Origin: Brevundimonas sp. SGAir0440
Lineage (GTDB): Bacteria > Pseudomonadota > Alphaproteobacteria > Caulobacterales > Caulobacteraceae
Direction: 5' to 3'
Assembly: GCF_005484585.1 (NCBI RefSeq)
Contig: NZ_CP039435.1
Coordinates: 2,790,001-2,854,000 of the forward strand
Length of the DNA: 64,000 bases
Below, piece after piece: positions 48,435-60,099 of the stretch (positions are counted from its first letter, which is position 1; each line of letters starts with the position of its first letter). A model generated the notes under the pieces. The model saw nothing but the letters and a program-made list of their open reading frames with translations, ran no database searches and was not told the DNA's origin. The translations under genes and the position numbers were made by a program.

Positions 48435-48749
48435 TTGGACGCCTCGGACATCCGTCATGACGAACGCGACGCCATGGTGCGCGCGGCGCTGGCCGAACAG
48501 GGCGACAGCGGCGTGACGCCGCGCCATACGTTGTTCTACTTCTATGGCGAGGGCGACCACGGCGACCTGAACGAGGTCGCCCGGCGCGCCGGCTTTCTGA
48601 CGCGCGGCGCCGACGACATGACGGTGCTCGAAACGACCATGGCGGTGGACGAGGCGTCGTTTGCGGCGACCTCGGCCATGATGCAGACCTGGGCCGCGGC
48701 CTTCCAGCTGGAGTATGACGGCTGGGAATGCGCGGTCGTGACCCACTAG
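48435..48749 (+). CDS. RraB-like (ribonuclease E inhibitor B family) protein
   Basis: A 104-residue protein with the RraB/DUF1260 layout. An acidic N-terminus (DASDIRHDERDAMVRAALAE) leads to TLFYFYGEGDHGDLNEVARR and then a ferredoxin-like end AAFQLEYDGWECAVV. RraB binds RNase E and restrains RNA decay in E. coli; transfer of that role here is inference. The start is a TTG. It is 22 bases upstream of carB and probably co-transcribed with it. Confidence 0.85.
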   Translation: MDASDIRHDERDAMVRAALAEQGDSGVTPRHTLFYFYGEGDHGDLNEVARRAGFLTRGADDMTVLETTMAVDEASFAATSAMMQTWAAAFQLEYDGWECAVVTH

Positions 48750-48771
48750 CGTTCAATAAGAAGAGCTGGCG

Positions 48772-52071
<3,300 letters not shown>

Positions 52072-52091
52072 GGCAGTGAGGGCGAATTAAG

Positions 52092-52535
52092 ATGAAGATA
52101 AAGGCCATGCTGACGGCCGCCTCGTTGCTCGCAGTCGCATCCCCAGCGATCGCGCACGACGAACGTACGCCGATGTCTGCGGACTCTATCGCTGAAGCCA
52201 AACCCTTGGTCGAAGGCTTCTTTCGCACGCTGCAAGCCGGAGACGCCGCAAAAGCGTACAATGACTTGTTTTCCAATACCTTGATGGCCAACAAGGCACT
52301 CGAGGTTCAGAATCTTGTCGCACAGACAAACTTCATATTCCAAACCTACGGTTCGATCGTGGGTTGGTCGCTGGCGAAGTCTGATTGCCTCACGCCTACG
52401 CTTTGCCGAGTGATCTACCAAATCGACACGAACAACGGGCCGGTCATTCTGCTGCTCACACTCTATCGAAGAACGTCAGGTTGGATGCCCACGACCATTT
52501 TCGTGACGGATCAGACGCAAACGCTCTTCGATTGA
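52092..52535 (+). CDS. Exported protein, unknown function
   Basis: A 147-residue protein with a signal peptide (M-K-I-K-A-M, cleavage after AIA). The mature part has a helix EAKPLVEGFFRTLQAGDAAK, a core containing the Cys pair SDCLTPTLCRVIY, and a beta-rich end. The pattern of one long helix followed by a curved sheet suggests an NTF2-like or DUF4019-like small domain, but this is tentative. The codon use is visibly more AT-rich than carB and DUF1294 around it. Function unknown. Confidence 0.78.
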   Translation: MKIKAMLTAASLLAVASPAIAHDERTPMSADSIAEAKPLVEGFFRTLQAGDAAKAYNDLFSNTLMANKALEVQNLVAQTNFIFQTYGSIVGWSLAKSDCLTPTLCRVIYQIDTNNGPVILLLTLYRRTSGWMPTTIFVTDQTQTLFD

Positions 52536-52582
52536 CGCTGCTGCCGCAGCTCGGCCCTAGGCAGAACGCCGGAGCCACGACG

Positions 52583-52861
52583 ATGTCCAATCTCGACCTC
52601 GCCCTGATCGCCATCCTGTGCGGCGAAGTGCTGGGGTTTCTCGCCTTCGCCAGGGACAAGCGGCGCGCCAAGGCCGGCCTGTGGCGCACGCCAGAATCCA
52701 CATTGTTGATGTTCGGCCTGATCGGCGGGCTGGGCGCCTGGATGGGTCAGCACATCCTGCGCCACAAGACGCGCAAGGAGCCGTTCAGGACCCGGTTCGG
52801 CATGATCGTCCTGCTCCACCTGATCCTGCTGGCGGGCGCCGCCGCCTGGGTCATCCTGTAG
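52583..52861 (+). CDS. DUF1294 membrane protein
   Basis: A 92-residue inner-membrane protein with three predicted helices. The DUF1294 landmarks are FLAFARDKRRAKAGLWRTPE and LIGGLGAWMGQHILRHKTRK, with the conserved KxRF-like charged loop (KEPFRTRFGM). Role unknown. The long upstream frame is not supported, and ATG 52583 is the family start. The 3' end overlaps the stop region of the converging DAACS transporter by about ten bases. Confidence 0.9.
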   Translation: MSNLDLALIAILCGEVLGFLAFARDKRRAKAGLWRTPESTLLMFGLIGGLGAWMGQHILRHKTRKEPFRTRFGMIVLLHLILLAGAAAWVIL

Positions 52862-54149
52862 CGCGATCGCCCTCGCCCGCCCCATCCTCGCCCGCCACGA
52901 TCCGCGTCGCGGCCAGGTCGGCGGTGACGTTGCCGACGGTGCGGAAGATGTCGGGGATGACCTCGACCGCCAGCAGCAGCGGCAGCACGCCCAGCGGCAG
53001 GCCCATGGCCAGACAGATGGGGCCGATGGCGGCGAAGAAGCTGACCTGACCTGGCAATCCGACCGAGGCGATGGACACGGCGATGGCCGTCAGACCGCCG
53101 GCGATCAGCACGCCGAGGCCCAGCTCCACCCCGTGCAACTGCGCCACGTACAGGCAGACCGCCAGGTTGGCGACCGGGCTGGTGATGCGAAAAACCGCCA
53201 CCGCCAACGGCAGAACGAGGCCGGCGGATGTCTGCGGCACGCCCAGCCAGTCGCGCGCCCGTTCGATCATCACCGGCAGGCTGGCCAGCGACGACTGGGT
53301 CGAGACGGCGACGACCTGGGCCGGGGCCACGGCGCGCGCGAAACGGGCCAGCGAAATCCGCCCCCACACGATCGCCACGACATAGATGATCAGGATCAGG
53401 CCGATCTGGCTGAGGCAGACGATGGCGACGTAGTGGGCCAGCGTCCCCGCCACCCCCAGGCCCGCGCGCAAACCCACGCCCAGCGCCAGGGCGAACACGC
53501 CGAACGGCGCCGCCAGCAGCACCCAGTGGACGATGACCACCATGGTCTCGGCCACCGCCTCGAAGAAGCCCGCCAGGGGCCGTCGCAGCTCGGCCTTGAT
53601 CCGCGTCGCGGCGAAACCGAAGGCGACGGCGAAGACCACCACCGCCAGCACCCCGTCGTCGGACGCCGCCTTGATGACATTGGCCGGCGCAAGACTGGCC
53701 AGGAAGGCGCGCAGGCCGTCGGTGCGCGCCGCCTCGCCCACCGTCGCCAGGGATTCGGCGCTGACGCCCGCCAGCAGCCCACGCCCCGCCCCCGGATCGA
53801 TCGGCCAGACCGCCAGCAGGCCCAGCCCCGCCAGGATCGCATAGAGCGTCGCCCCGACCAGCAGGACGGCGAACACCACCAGCGACCGCACCGCGATCCT
53901 TCCCGTCGCCGCCGCATCGGCGATCGAGACGATGCCGGTCACCAGCAGGCTGAACACCAGCGGAATCACGGTCATGCGCAGGGCGTTTAGCCACACTTGT
54001 CCCAGGCTCTCGACCACGCCCAGAGCGCCGGTCAGCCAGGCGGCCTGCGACCCTTGCGCCAGGGCGCCGACGACGACGCCGGCGACCAGGGCCGCGATGA
54101 CGAAAAAGCTCAAGGAGGTGAAGAAGGCGGCGATGCGGGATTGGCTCAT
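52851..54149 (-). CDS. Dicarboxylate/amino-acid:cation symporter (DAACS family)
   Basis: A 432-residue inner-membrane transporter. Landmarks are NALRMTVIPLVFSLLVTGI near residue 55, VVAVSTQSSLASLPVMI near 280 (the serine-rich re-entrant loop of the family), and VFRITSPVANLAVCLYV near 325, followed by VGLPGQVSFFAAIGPICLA. Members move glutamate, aspartate or C4-dicarboxylates with Na+ or H+. Substrate not determinable by eye. It is monocistronic and converges on the DUF1294 gene. Confidence 0.92.
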   Translation of the reverse strand: MSQSRIAAFFTSLSFFVIAALVAGVVVGALAQGSQAAWLTGALGVVESLGQVWLNALRMTVIPLVFSLLVTGIVSIADAAATGRIAVRSLVVFAVLLVGATLYAILAGLGLLAVWPIDPGAGRGLLAGVSAESLATVGEAARTDGLRAFLASLAPANVIKAASDDGVLAVVVFAVAFGFAATRIKAELRRPLAGFFEAVAETMVVIVHWVLLAAPFGVFALALGVGLRAGLGVAGTLAHYVAIVCLSQIGLILIIYVVAIVWGRISLARFARAVAPAQVVAVSTQSSLASLPVMIERARDWLGVPQTSAGLVLPLAVAVFRITSPVANLAVCLYVAQLHGVELGLGVLIAGGLTAIAVSIASVGLPGQVSFFAAIGPICLAMGLPLGVLPLLLAVEVIPDIFRTVGNVTADLAATRIVAGEDGAGEGDRATG

Positions 54150-54228
54150 ACCCTAGCGCTAGCACCGCTTGGCGCATTGCGCGCGCCAAACCTTCTGTCG
54201 GTCGCTGACAGTTCATGTCGTCGCAGGG

Positions 54229-54254
54229 CGAACCCCGGTCGCACACCGCGCGTT
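54229..54254 (+). promoter_or_regulatory. EcfG-like promoter candidate before the 66-aa gene
   Basis: CGAAC, a 17-base spacer, and CGTT; four of five and four of four bases match the general stress consensus. The expected start leaves a leader of about 20 bases before the ATG at 54278. Confidence 0.4.
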
Positions 54255-54277
54255 GATGGGACGAAAGGAACTCACTC

Positions 54278-54478
54278 ATGTCCCGTCTGCACAAGCTCGT
54301 TCCCCTCCTCGGCAGCCTGCTGCTCTCCAAGGGCGGCCGTCGTGTCGCCGGTCGTCACGCCGGCAAACTGGCTTTGGCGACCCTGGCCTACGAGGTCTGG
54401 CGCAACCGCCGCGAAGGCGCCAAGGCCAAGGTCGCGCCGCAACCGCGCGGACGCTGGAGCGGTCGCCGCCCGCGCTGA
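54278..54478 (+). CDS. Small basic protein (66 aa), unknown function
   Basis: A very basic 66-residue protein. The N-terminal half contains a short hydrophobic stretch (KLVPLLGSLLLSKGG) and KLALATLAYEVWRNRREG, and the C-terminus is Arg/Gly/Pro-rich. It could bind nucleic acid or membrane. AAAGGAA precedes the ATG, and an EcfG-like promoter lies upstream. Family not recognised. Confidence 0.75.
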   Translation: MSRLHKLVPLLGSLLLSKGGRRVAGRHAGKLALATLAYEVWRNRREGAKAKVAPQPRGRWSGRRPR

Positions 54479-54548
54479 GGCCGCAATCGCCGCTCGACTT
54501 CTCGGGCGGCGTTGCGAATAGTCACGCCTCGCCGCCCGGAGCCGACCC

Positions 54549-55214
54549 ATGATCAAAGTTCACCACCTGAACGACAGCCGCTCGCAACGCGTCCTGTGGC
54601 TGCTCGAAGAGCTGGGCCTAGACTACGAAGTCGTTCGCTACGAACGAAACCCCGGAAACCGGCTGGCGCCCCCAGAACTGCTGGCGATCCACCCGCTGGG
54701 TAAGTCGCCTGTCATCGAGGACGGCGCGGTCAAGGTCGCTGAGACCGGGGCCATCGTCGAATATCTGCTCGATACCTATGGCCAAAGTCGCCTGCGTCCG
54801 GCGACGGGAACCGAGGACGGCCGTCGCTTCACCTATTGGCTGCACTATGCCGAGGGGTCGGCCATGCCGCCCCTGCTGCTGAAGCTGGTCTTCAGCATGT
54901 TGCCGCGCCGCGCGCCTGCCCTGCTGAAACCCATCGTCCACGGCGTCGCCAACAAGGCGATCGCCAGTTTCGTAGACCCGCAACTGCGCACCCATGTCGG
55001 CTTTTGGGAAAGCGAGCTGGGCCGCTCGGAATGGTTCGCGGGCGATCAATTCACCGCCGCCGACATCATGATGAGCTTTCCGGTCGAGGCGGGCGCCGAC
55101 CGCGCCTTCGACCCCGAGACCAAGCCTCGCCTAAAGGCCTTTTTGAACCGCATCCATGCACGGCCCGCCTATCAGCGCGCGCTCGAACGCGGCGGTCCCT
55201 ACAGCTACGCGTGA
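54549..55214 (+). CDS. Glutathione S-transferase
   Basis: A 221-residue GST. The N-terminal thioredoxin-fold half reads VHHLNDSRSQRVLWLLEELG with the active Ser, then LAPPELLAIHPLGKSPVIED with the cis-Pro, and VAETGAIVEYLLDTYG. The C-terminal helical half ends with AFLNRIHARPAYQRALERGG. The layout resembles the bacterial GSTs of the fungal-type Ure2p/theta-like groups. Substrate unknown. A second, less similar GST is encoded at 15683. Confidence 0.93.
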   Translation: MIKVHHLNDSRSQRVLWLLEELGLDYEVVRYERNPGNRLAPPELLAIHPLGKSPVIEDGAVKVAETGAIVEYLLDTYGQSRLRPATGTEDGRRFTYWLHYAEGSAMPPLLLKLVFSMLPRRAPALLKPIVHGVANKAIASFVDPQLRTHVGFWESELGRSEWFAGDQFTAADIMMSFPVEAGADRAFDPETKPRLKAFLNRIHARPAYQRALERGGPYSYA

Positions 55215-55268
55215 TCGGATCGTGATCGCGACGGCGCAACCCGCCGTGGTCGAGGGCGTTAAGGTCTC

Positions 55269-55469
55269 ATGCGCCTTCAAACCATTCAGATCGTGGCCGG
55301 ACTGGCTGCGGCCGTCGCCTTCGTCCTCGCCTTCATGGCGGCAGGAGCCGCCTTGATTTCGGGCGTCTTCATGCTCGCCGGCCTCGCCGCCGTGGGTTGG
55401 CTGGCCTATAGCCTCATAAAGGGTGTCCTGCGCCGTGACCACAAGCCCGAACCGCCGGCCCGCGCCTGA
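55269..55469 (+). CDS. Small two-span membrane protein (66 aa)
   Basis: A 66-residue protein of two adjacent hydrophobic helices (IVAGLAAAVAFVLAFMAAGA and GVFMLAGLAAVGWLAYSLI) and a basic Pro-rich tail (RRDHKPEPPARA). Probably an inner-membrane protein of unknown function. ATG 55269 is the first in-frame start after the GST gene, 54 bases downstream. A GCAAC-N16-CGTT pair upstream resembles an EcfG promoter only weakly. Confidence 0.7.
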   Translation: MRLQTIQIVAGLAAAVAFVLAFMAAGAALISGVFMLAGLAAVGWLAYSLIKGVLRRDHKPEPPARA

Positions 55470-55615
55470 GGGGTCAACCGGGGCGGGCGTTACGCTCTTG
55501 AATTGCTGAGCGAGAAACCCTAGTCTTGATGCCCGGCCGCGCCCGCCCCGCGGCCTTTTGTGTGCTTATCTCGCGTCTTTCCAGTCTCCGGGCGAACCAG
55601 AAAAATCACGACACA

Positions 55616-56089
55616 ATGGAAAAAGTGCCGATGACGGCCGAGGGCTACCGCGTCCTCGACGATCAACTGAAGCAATTGAAGTCGGTCGAAAGGCCGAGCG
55701 TGATCGCCGCCATTTCTGAGGCGCGTGAGCACGGCGACCTGTCCGAAAACGCCGAATACCATGCCGCCAAGGAGCGTCAGGGCTGGATCGAAGGCCAGAT
55801 CGCCGAGATCGAGGACAAAATCAGCCGCGCCCAGGTCATCGACGTGTCCAAACTGTCGGGCAGCCAGGTCAAGTTCGGCGCCACGGTCACCGTGGTGGAC
55901 GAAGACACCGAGGAAGAGGCCACCTATCAGATCGTCGGCGAACACGAAGCCGATGTGAAGAAGGGCAAGATCTCGATCGCCTCGCCGATCGCGCGCGCCA
56001 TGATTTCCAAGGAGGTCGGCGACGTCGTGGAGGTCAACACCCCCGGCGGCGTGAAGGCCTACGAGATCCTCAAGGTCGAGTGGAAGTAA
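55616..56089 (+). CDS. greA: Transcription elongation factor GreA
   Basis: A 157-residue factor that rescues arrested RNA polymerase by stimulating transcript cleavage. It has an N-terminal antiparallel coiled coil ([40 protein letters not shown] with the acidic D/E tip residues near 43-46) and a C-terminal FKBP-like domain ([38 protein letters not shown]). ATG 55616 starts the family sequence. The downstream ELM1-like gene begins six bases after the stop. Confidence 0.97.
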   Translation: MEKVPMTAEGYRVLDDQLKQLKSVERPSVIAAISEAREHGDLSENAEYHAAKERQGWIEGQIAEIEDKISRAQVIDVSKLSGSQVKFGATVTVVDEDTEEEATYQIVGEHEADVKKGKISIASPIARAMISKEVGDVVEVNTPGGVKAYEILKVEWK

Positions 56090-56094
56090 CAGTG

Positions 56095-57090
56095 ATGGCG
56101 GGGGCAGCGTCCGCGCGCCCCCTCTCTCCCGATCCCTTGGCCATCTGGGTCGTCTCCGACGGCCGCGCCGGCATCGAGAATCAGGCGCTGGGTCTCGCCG
56201 AGGCCGTTCAGCGCCTGACCCCGGCCGAAATCACGATCAAACATATCCGCTGGCGGCCGATCTTCGACCGCCTGCCGTCGGCGTTGAAGACCCCGGCGAT
56301 GTTGGAGTCCGCGCCGCTGACCGCCCCCTGGCCTGATTTTTGGATCGCCACGGGTCGCGCGACCCTGCCGCTGTCGACCCGCATCAAGGCCTGGAGCGGC
56401 GGCAAGACCTTCGTCGTTCAGACCCAGGATCCCCGCTGGGCCAACGACCGCTACGACCTGATCGTCGCCCCCGCCCATGACGGTCTGTCGGGCGACAATG
56501 TCTTTGAAATCACCGGCTCGCCGCACCGCATCACGCCCCAGCGCATCGCCCAGGCCGCACCCGCCTTCGCCGACCGGATCGCCCCCCTGCCCCATCCCCG
56601 CATCGCGGTGCTGATCGGCGGCAAGTCCAAGGCCTTCGACCTGCCCCCCGCCCATGCGGCCGACCTGGCCGACCAGATCGCGGAGGCCGTGCGAGCATCC
56701 GGCGGCGCACTGATGCTGACCTTCTCACGCCGGACGCCCGATGCGGCCAAGGCCGTCATTACCGCGCGCCTTTCGGACCTGCCGGGCTGGATTTGGGATG
56801 GGACAGGCGAAAATCCCCTGTTCGGCTTCCTGCATTTCGCCGACCACATCCTGGTCACCGAGGACAGCGCCAATATGGCGGCCGAGGCCGCCTCCACCGG
56901 CAAGCCGGTCCATGTCCTGCCGATGATCCCGCTGAAGGCCGGCGACAAGTTCGCCCGCCTGCACGACGACCTGCAATCGCGCGGCGCCACCCGTCCGTTC
57001 GACGGCGCGCTGGACGGCTGGACCTACGAGCCGCTGGCCGAGACCGACCGCGCCGCGCGCGCCGTTCTGGAAGCGATGCGGACCCGATAG
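56095..57090 (+). CDS. ELM1-like protein (mitochondrial-fission ELM1 family, DUF1022)
   Basis: A 331-residue protein with the bacterial ELM1 signature: WVVSDGRAGIENQALGLAEA near the N-terminus, FVVQTQDPRWANDRYDLIVA near residue 107, VLIGGKSKAFDLP near 180, and LVTEDSANMAAEAASTGKPV near 263. The fold resembles GT-B glycosyltransferases. Plant ELM1 recruits a fission dynamin; the bacterial role is unknown. ATG 56095 is preferred over the preceding in-frame GTG codons. It is probably co-transcribed with greA. Confidence 0.88.
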   Translation: MAGAASARPLSPDPLAIWVVSDGRAGIENQALGLAEAVQRLTPAEITIKHIRWRPIFDRLPSALKTPAMLESAPLTAPWPDFWIATGRATLPLSTRIKAWSGGKTFVVQTQDPRWANDRYDLIVAPAHDGLSGDNVFEITGSPHRITPQRIAQAAPAFADRIAPLPHPRIAVLIGGKSKAFDLPPAHAADLADQIAEAVRASGGALMLTFSRRTPDAAKAVITARLSDLPGWIWDGTGENPLFGFLHFADHILVTEDSANMAAEAASTGKPVHVLPMIPLKAGDKFARLHDDLQSRGATRPFDGALDGWTYEPLAETDRAARAVLEAMRTR

Positions 57091-57162
57091 CGAAACCCAC
57101 GTCCGTTCCTGACGCCGTCACGCCCCATGGTGACGACCGTCATAAAGAGGCTTCCTAAGAGC

Positions 57163-57195
57163 GGTTCGCAAAAATCTGCACGAAAGTGCACTAAA
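57163..57195 (-). terminator. Terminator downstream of the Gly-rich small protein gene
   Basis: On the minus strand TGCAC-TTTC-GTGCA is followed by GATTTTTG. It is better spaced from the second in-frame stop at 57215 than from the first at 57263. Confidence 0.5.
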
Positions 57196-57262
57196 AAATT
57201 CTGGAGTGGCCTTTTCAGTCGCCGCCACCCCCGCCGCCGCCGTCACAGCCGCTGTCCCCGCT

Positions 57263-57505
57263 TCAGTCAGAGCCGCTGGGCTGGGACGTATCTGATGACG
57301 GCATGACGGCGCCGCCGTCTGATCCGCCGCCCTTTTTGGCCTTCATGTTCGCCGCCCCCATCAGAGCCACGCCGAACCCTGATCCGATGGCCGTGCCCAG
57401 AGCGAGACCCAGGCCAACGTTGTCCAACGCCACGCCCAGCGCCACGCCGATCGACAGGCCCAGACCGATCCCGATCGGCAGGAAGGCCGCGTTCTTGTTC
57501 GTCAT
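57263..57505 (-). CDS. Small glycine-rich membrane protein, probably truncated tail
   Basis: An 80-residue protein: short polar start (MTNKNAAFLP), a Gly-rich double membrane segment (IGIGLGLSIGVALGVALDN, VGLGLALGTAIGSGFGVALM), then a Lys/Gly/Ser/Asp tail. After the TGA at 57263 the same frame continues SGDSGCDGGGGGGD to a second TGA at 57215-57217, just before a terminator. This looks like a Gly/Asp/Cys-rich tail cut off by a nonsense change. ATG 57505 or the in-frame ATG at 57511 could start it. Function unknown. Confidence 0.7.
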   Translation of the reverse strand: MTNKNAAFLPIGIGLGLSIGVALGVALDNVGLGLALGTAIGSGFGVALMGAANMKAKKGGGSDGGAVMPSSDTSQPSGSD

Positions 57506-57574
57506 CCCCATCTCCCCTTCATGTCGGGCGAGACTAGCATCGCGCAAACGGGAATCACCGCCTAAATAGGGGCC

Positions 57575-58582
57575 ATGACCCAAGCTCGTACCGTTCGCGT
57601 CGCCATCATCGGTTCCGGTCCCGCCGGCTGGACCGCCGCCATCTACGCCGCCCGCGCCTCGCTGAACCCCGTCGTCATCGCCGGCATCCAGCCGGGCGGC
57701 CAGCTGACCATCACCACTGACGTCGAAAACTATCCCGGCTTCGCCGACACCATCCAGGGCCCGTGGCTGATGGAGCAGATGCAGGCCCAGGCCCTGCATG
57801 TCGGGACCGAGGTCATCCACGACATCGTGGTCTCCGCCGACCTGTCGCAACGCCCGTTCCGCCTGAAGCTGGACAGCGGCGAGGAGTTGCTGGCCGAAAC
57901 CGTCATTATCTCCACCGGCGCCCAGGCCAAATGGCTGGGGCTTGAGAGCGAGGCCGCCTATCAGGGCTTCGGCGTCTCGGCCTGCGCGACCTGCGACGGC
58001 TTCTTCTATCGCGGCAAGGAGGTCGTGGTCGTCGGCGGCGGCAACACCGCCGTCGAAGAGGCGCTGTTCCTGACCAACTTCGCCTCCAAGGTCACGGTCG
58101 TTCACCGCCGCGACGAGTTCCGCGCCGAGAAGATCCTGCAGGACCGGCTGTTCGCCCACCCCAAGGTGGAGGTGATCTGGAACTCGGCGATCGAGGAGAT
58201 CGTAGGCGTTGTGGACGGCATGGCCAAGAACGTCACCGGCGTTCGGCTCAAGAACGTCCAGGACGGCTCGACCCGGAAAATCCCCGCCGACGGCGTCTTC
58301 ATCGCCATCGGTCACGCCCCGTCGTCGGAACTGTTCAAGGGCCAGCTTGAAACGAACGCCGGCGGCTATCTGCGGGTGAAGCCCGGCACGGCCTCGACCG
58401 AGATCGAGGGCGTCTGGGCCGCCGGCGACGTGACGGACGACGTCTATCGCCAGGCGGTGACCGCCGCCGGCATGGGCTGTATGGCCGCACTGGAAGTCAG
58501 CCGCTTCCTCGCCGAGGAAGATCACGCCAAGGCCCACCACCCCATCAGCCACGCCGAGGCGGAGAAGATCGGGGTCTGGTGA
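57575..58582 (+). CDS. trxB: Thioredoxin-disulfide reductase
   Basis: A 335-residue flavoenzyme reducing thioredoxin with NADPH in the cytoplasm. It shows the FAD motif IIGSGPAGWTAAIYAARASL at the N-terminus, GGQLTITTDVENYPGF near residue 45, the redox site ACATCDGFFY near 140 (CxxC), the NADPH motif VVVGGGNTAVEEALFL near 152, and GVWAAGDVTDDVYRQAVTAA near 285. Length and order are standard. It is divergent from the Gly-rich gene and converges on the aldo-keto reductase. Confidence 0.97.
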   Translation: MTQARTVRVAIIGSGPAGWTAAIYAARASLNPVVIAGIQPGGQLTITTDVENYPGFADTIQGPWLMEQMQAQALHVGTEVIHDIVVSADLSQRPFRLKLDSGEELLAETVIISTGAQAKWLGLESEAAYQGFGVSACATCDGFFYRGKEVVVVGGGNTAVEEALFLTNFASKVTVVHRRDEFRAEKILQDRLFAHPKVEVIWNSAIEEIVGVVDGMAKNVTGVRLKNVQDGSTRKIPADGVFIAIGHAPSSELFKGQLETNAGGYLRVKPGTASTEIEGVWAAGDVTDDVYRQAVTAAGMGCMAALEVSRFLAEEDHAKAHHPISHAEAEKIGVW

Positions 58583-58598
58583 CCCCGATCCTGCGCGA

Positions 58599-59558
58599 TC
58601 AGTAGGCCGAGGCCTCCGTCAGTTCCGCCAGATCCTCATCTGACAGCTTAAGCGTCGCCGCCTTCAGCGTGTCGGCCAGTTGTTCGGTCGAGGTGGCGCT
58701 GACGATCGGGGCGGAGACGCCCGGCTGGGCCAGCAGCCAGGCCAAGGCGACCTGGGCGGAGGTGGCCTCGTTCTTCTGCGCCACGGCGTCCAGGACCGCC
58801 AGAATACGCACGCCACGCTCGTCGAACTTGTCCTTCAGCATGCCCTCGCGCTTGGTCCCGGCGATCTGATCGACGGTCTTGTATTTGCCGGTCAGGAAGC
58901 CGCTCTCCAGGCTGAAATAGGTGATGATGCCCAGGCCCTTCTCGACGGCCAGATCCTGCAACCCGCCCTCGAAGGTGTCGCGGCTGTAGAGGTTGTAGTG
59001 CGGCTGGATCGTCGCATAGGCGGCCAGATCCTCGCGCTGCGAAATGTCCAAAGCCTCGGACACCTGCTCGGCCGAATGGTTGGACGTGCCGATGGCGCGC
59101 ACCTTGCCGGCCTGCACCAGCTTGTCCAGCGCGCGCAGCGTCTCCTCCTGCGGCGTCTTCGGATCGGGCCAGTGCGTTTGATACAGGTCGATGTAGTCGG
59201 TCTGGAGCCGGCGCAGGGACGCCTCGACCGCCGTCTCGATCCAGCCGGGCGACAGGTCGTTGTGGCCCTGCCCCATGTCCGATCCGACCTTGGTCAGGAT
59301 CTTCACGTCGTCGCGCCGGCCGCGCGCCTTCAGCCACTTGCCGATGATCGTCTCGCTTTCCCCGCCGGAGTGGCCCGGAACCCAGCGCGAATAGGCGTCG
59401 GCGGTGTCGATGGCGTCAAAGCCGGCCTCGACAAAGGCGTCCAGCAGAGCGAATGACGTCGCCTCGTCCGCCGTCCAGCCGAAGACGTTGCCGCCGAACA
59501 CCAGGGGGGCGATGTCCAGGCCGCTGGAGCCGAGCTTGTGTTTGGGAAGGGTCGTCAT
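58599..59558 (-). CDS. Aldo/keto reductase
   Basis: A 319-residue NADPH-dependent (beta/alpha)8 oxidoreductase. The catalytic tetrad is visible: Asp and Tyr in FDAIDTADAYSRW near residue 50, Lys in VKILTKVGSD near 87, and His in DLYQTHWPDPK near 123. The coenzyme region reads ITYFSLESGFLTGKYK near 215 and ends with VSATSTEQLADTLKAA. It belongs to the AKR group related to YajO/Tas-like enzymes. Substrate unknown. ATG 59558 is the family start. Confidence 0.93.
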   Translation of the reverse strand: MTTLPKHKLGSSGLDIAPLVFGGNVFGWTADEATSFALLDAFVEAGFDAIDTADAYSRWVPGHSGGESETIIGKWLKARGRRDDVKILTKVGSDMGQGHNDLSPGWIETAVEASLRRLQTDYIDLYQTHWPDPKTPQEETLRALDKLVQAGKVRAIGTSNHSAEQVSEALDISQREDLAAYATIQPHYNLYSRDTFEGGLQDLAVEKGLGIITYFSLESGFLTGKYKTVDQIAGTKREGMLKDKFDERGVRILAVLDAVAQKNEATSAQVALAWLLAQPGVSAPIVSATSTEQLADTLKAATLKLSDEDLAELTEASAY

Positions 59559-59628
59559 GGAGAGGTTTCCTCTGGGGGAGCCCTCGACATATGCCGCATC
59601 GCTGCGACCGCAACCGCCTCTGCGGAGG

Positions 59629-60036
59629 TCAGCCGAAGAGTTGAAGACCCGGAGGCGCGTAATCGACCGGTTGGCCCTGACGCCGACGCAGCGCGTAATC
59701 CACGGCCGTCTGCACCGCATGTTCGTCGGTCGGCTTGGACAGCACGCCGATGGTGCCGGCCACGCCCTCGCGCACCATGCCGGGATTGGCCGTCATGAAT
59801 AGGACGGAAACGCCCATGTCCTGGCCCAGTTCGCGACCCAGATTGATCCCTGTCGGACCATCGGAAAGGTGGATGTCGACCAGCGCCAGATCGACGTCGT
59901 TCTCGCGCACCAGATCGCGCGCGGCCTGTGCGGTCGCGGCGACGCCCAGAACCTCGTGACCGAGATCCTCCAGGACGAACCTGAGCTCCATCGCAACGAG
60001 AGCTTCGTCTTCGATGATGAGGATACGCGCAGTCAT
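59629..60036 (-). CDS. Single-domain response regulator
   Basis: A 135-residue CheY-like receiver without an output domain. It has the acidic pocket ILIIEDEALVAME near residue 8, the phosphoacceptor Asp in LALVDIHLSDGPTG near 53, Thr in VLFMTANPG near 82, and Lys in VLSKPTDEHA near 102. Stand-alone receivers of this kind pair with HWE kinases in alphaproteobacterial stress and light signalling. The HWE kinase gene lies 63 bases upstream on the same strand, so they are a likely kinase-regulator pair. Confidence 0.92.
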   Translation of the reverse strand: MTARILIIEDEALVAMELRFVLEDLGHEVLGVAATAQAARDLVRENDVDLALVDIHLSDGPTGINLGRELGQDMGVSVLFMTANPGMVREGVAGTIGVLSKPTDEHAVQTAVDYALRRRQGQPVDYAPPGLQLFG

Positions 60037-60099
60037 GGCTCGATCGGGAGTTCGGGAACGTACATAACGTCAGTGTGAGGGATAGGTTTCAATAGAGGA

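Noticed and set aside
52747..54330. Minus-strand frame of about 527 codons over the DAACS transporter
   Set aside because: Shifted shadow of the transporter; Arg/Gly-rich, no membrane pattern.
57263..57265. In-frame TGA as a selenocysteine codon
   Set aside because: The residue would not sit in a redox motif, no SECIS-like hairpin follows it, and the protein family is not a selenoprotein family. A nonsense change is simpler.
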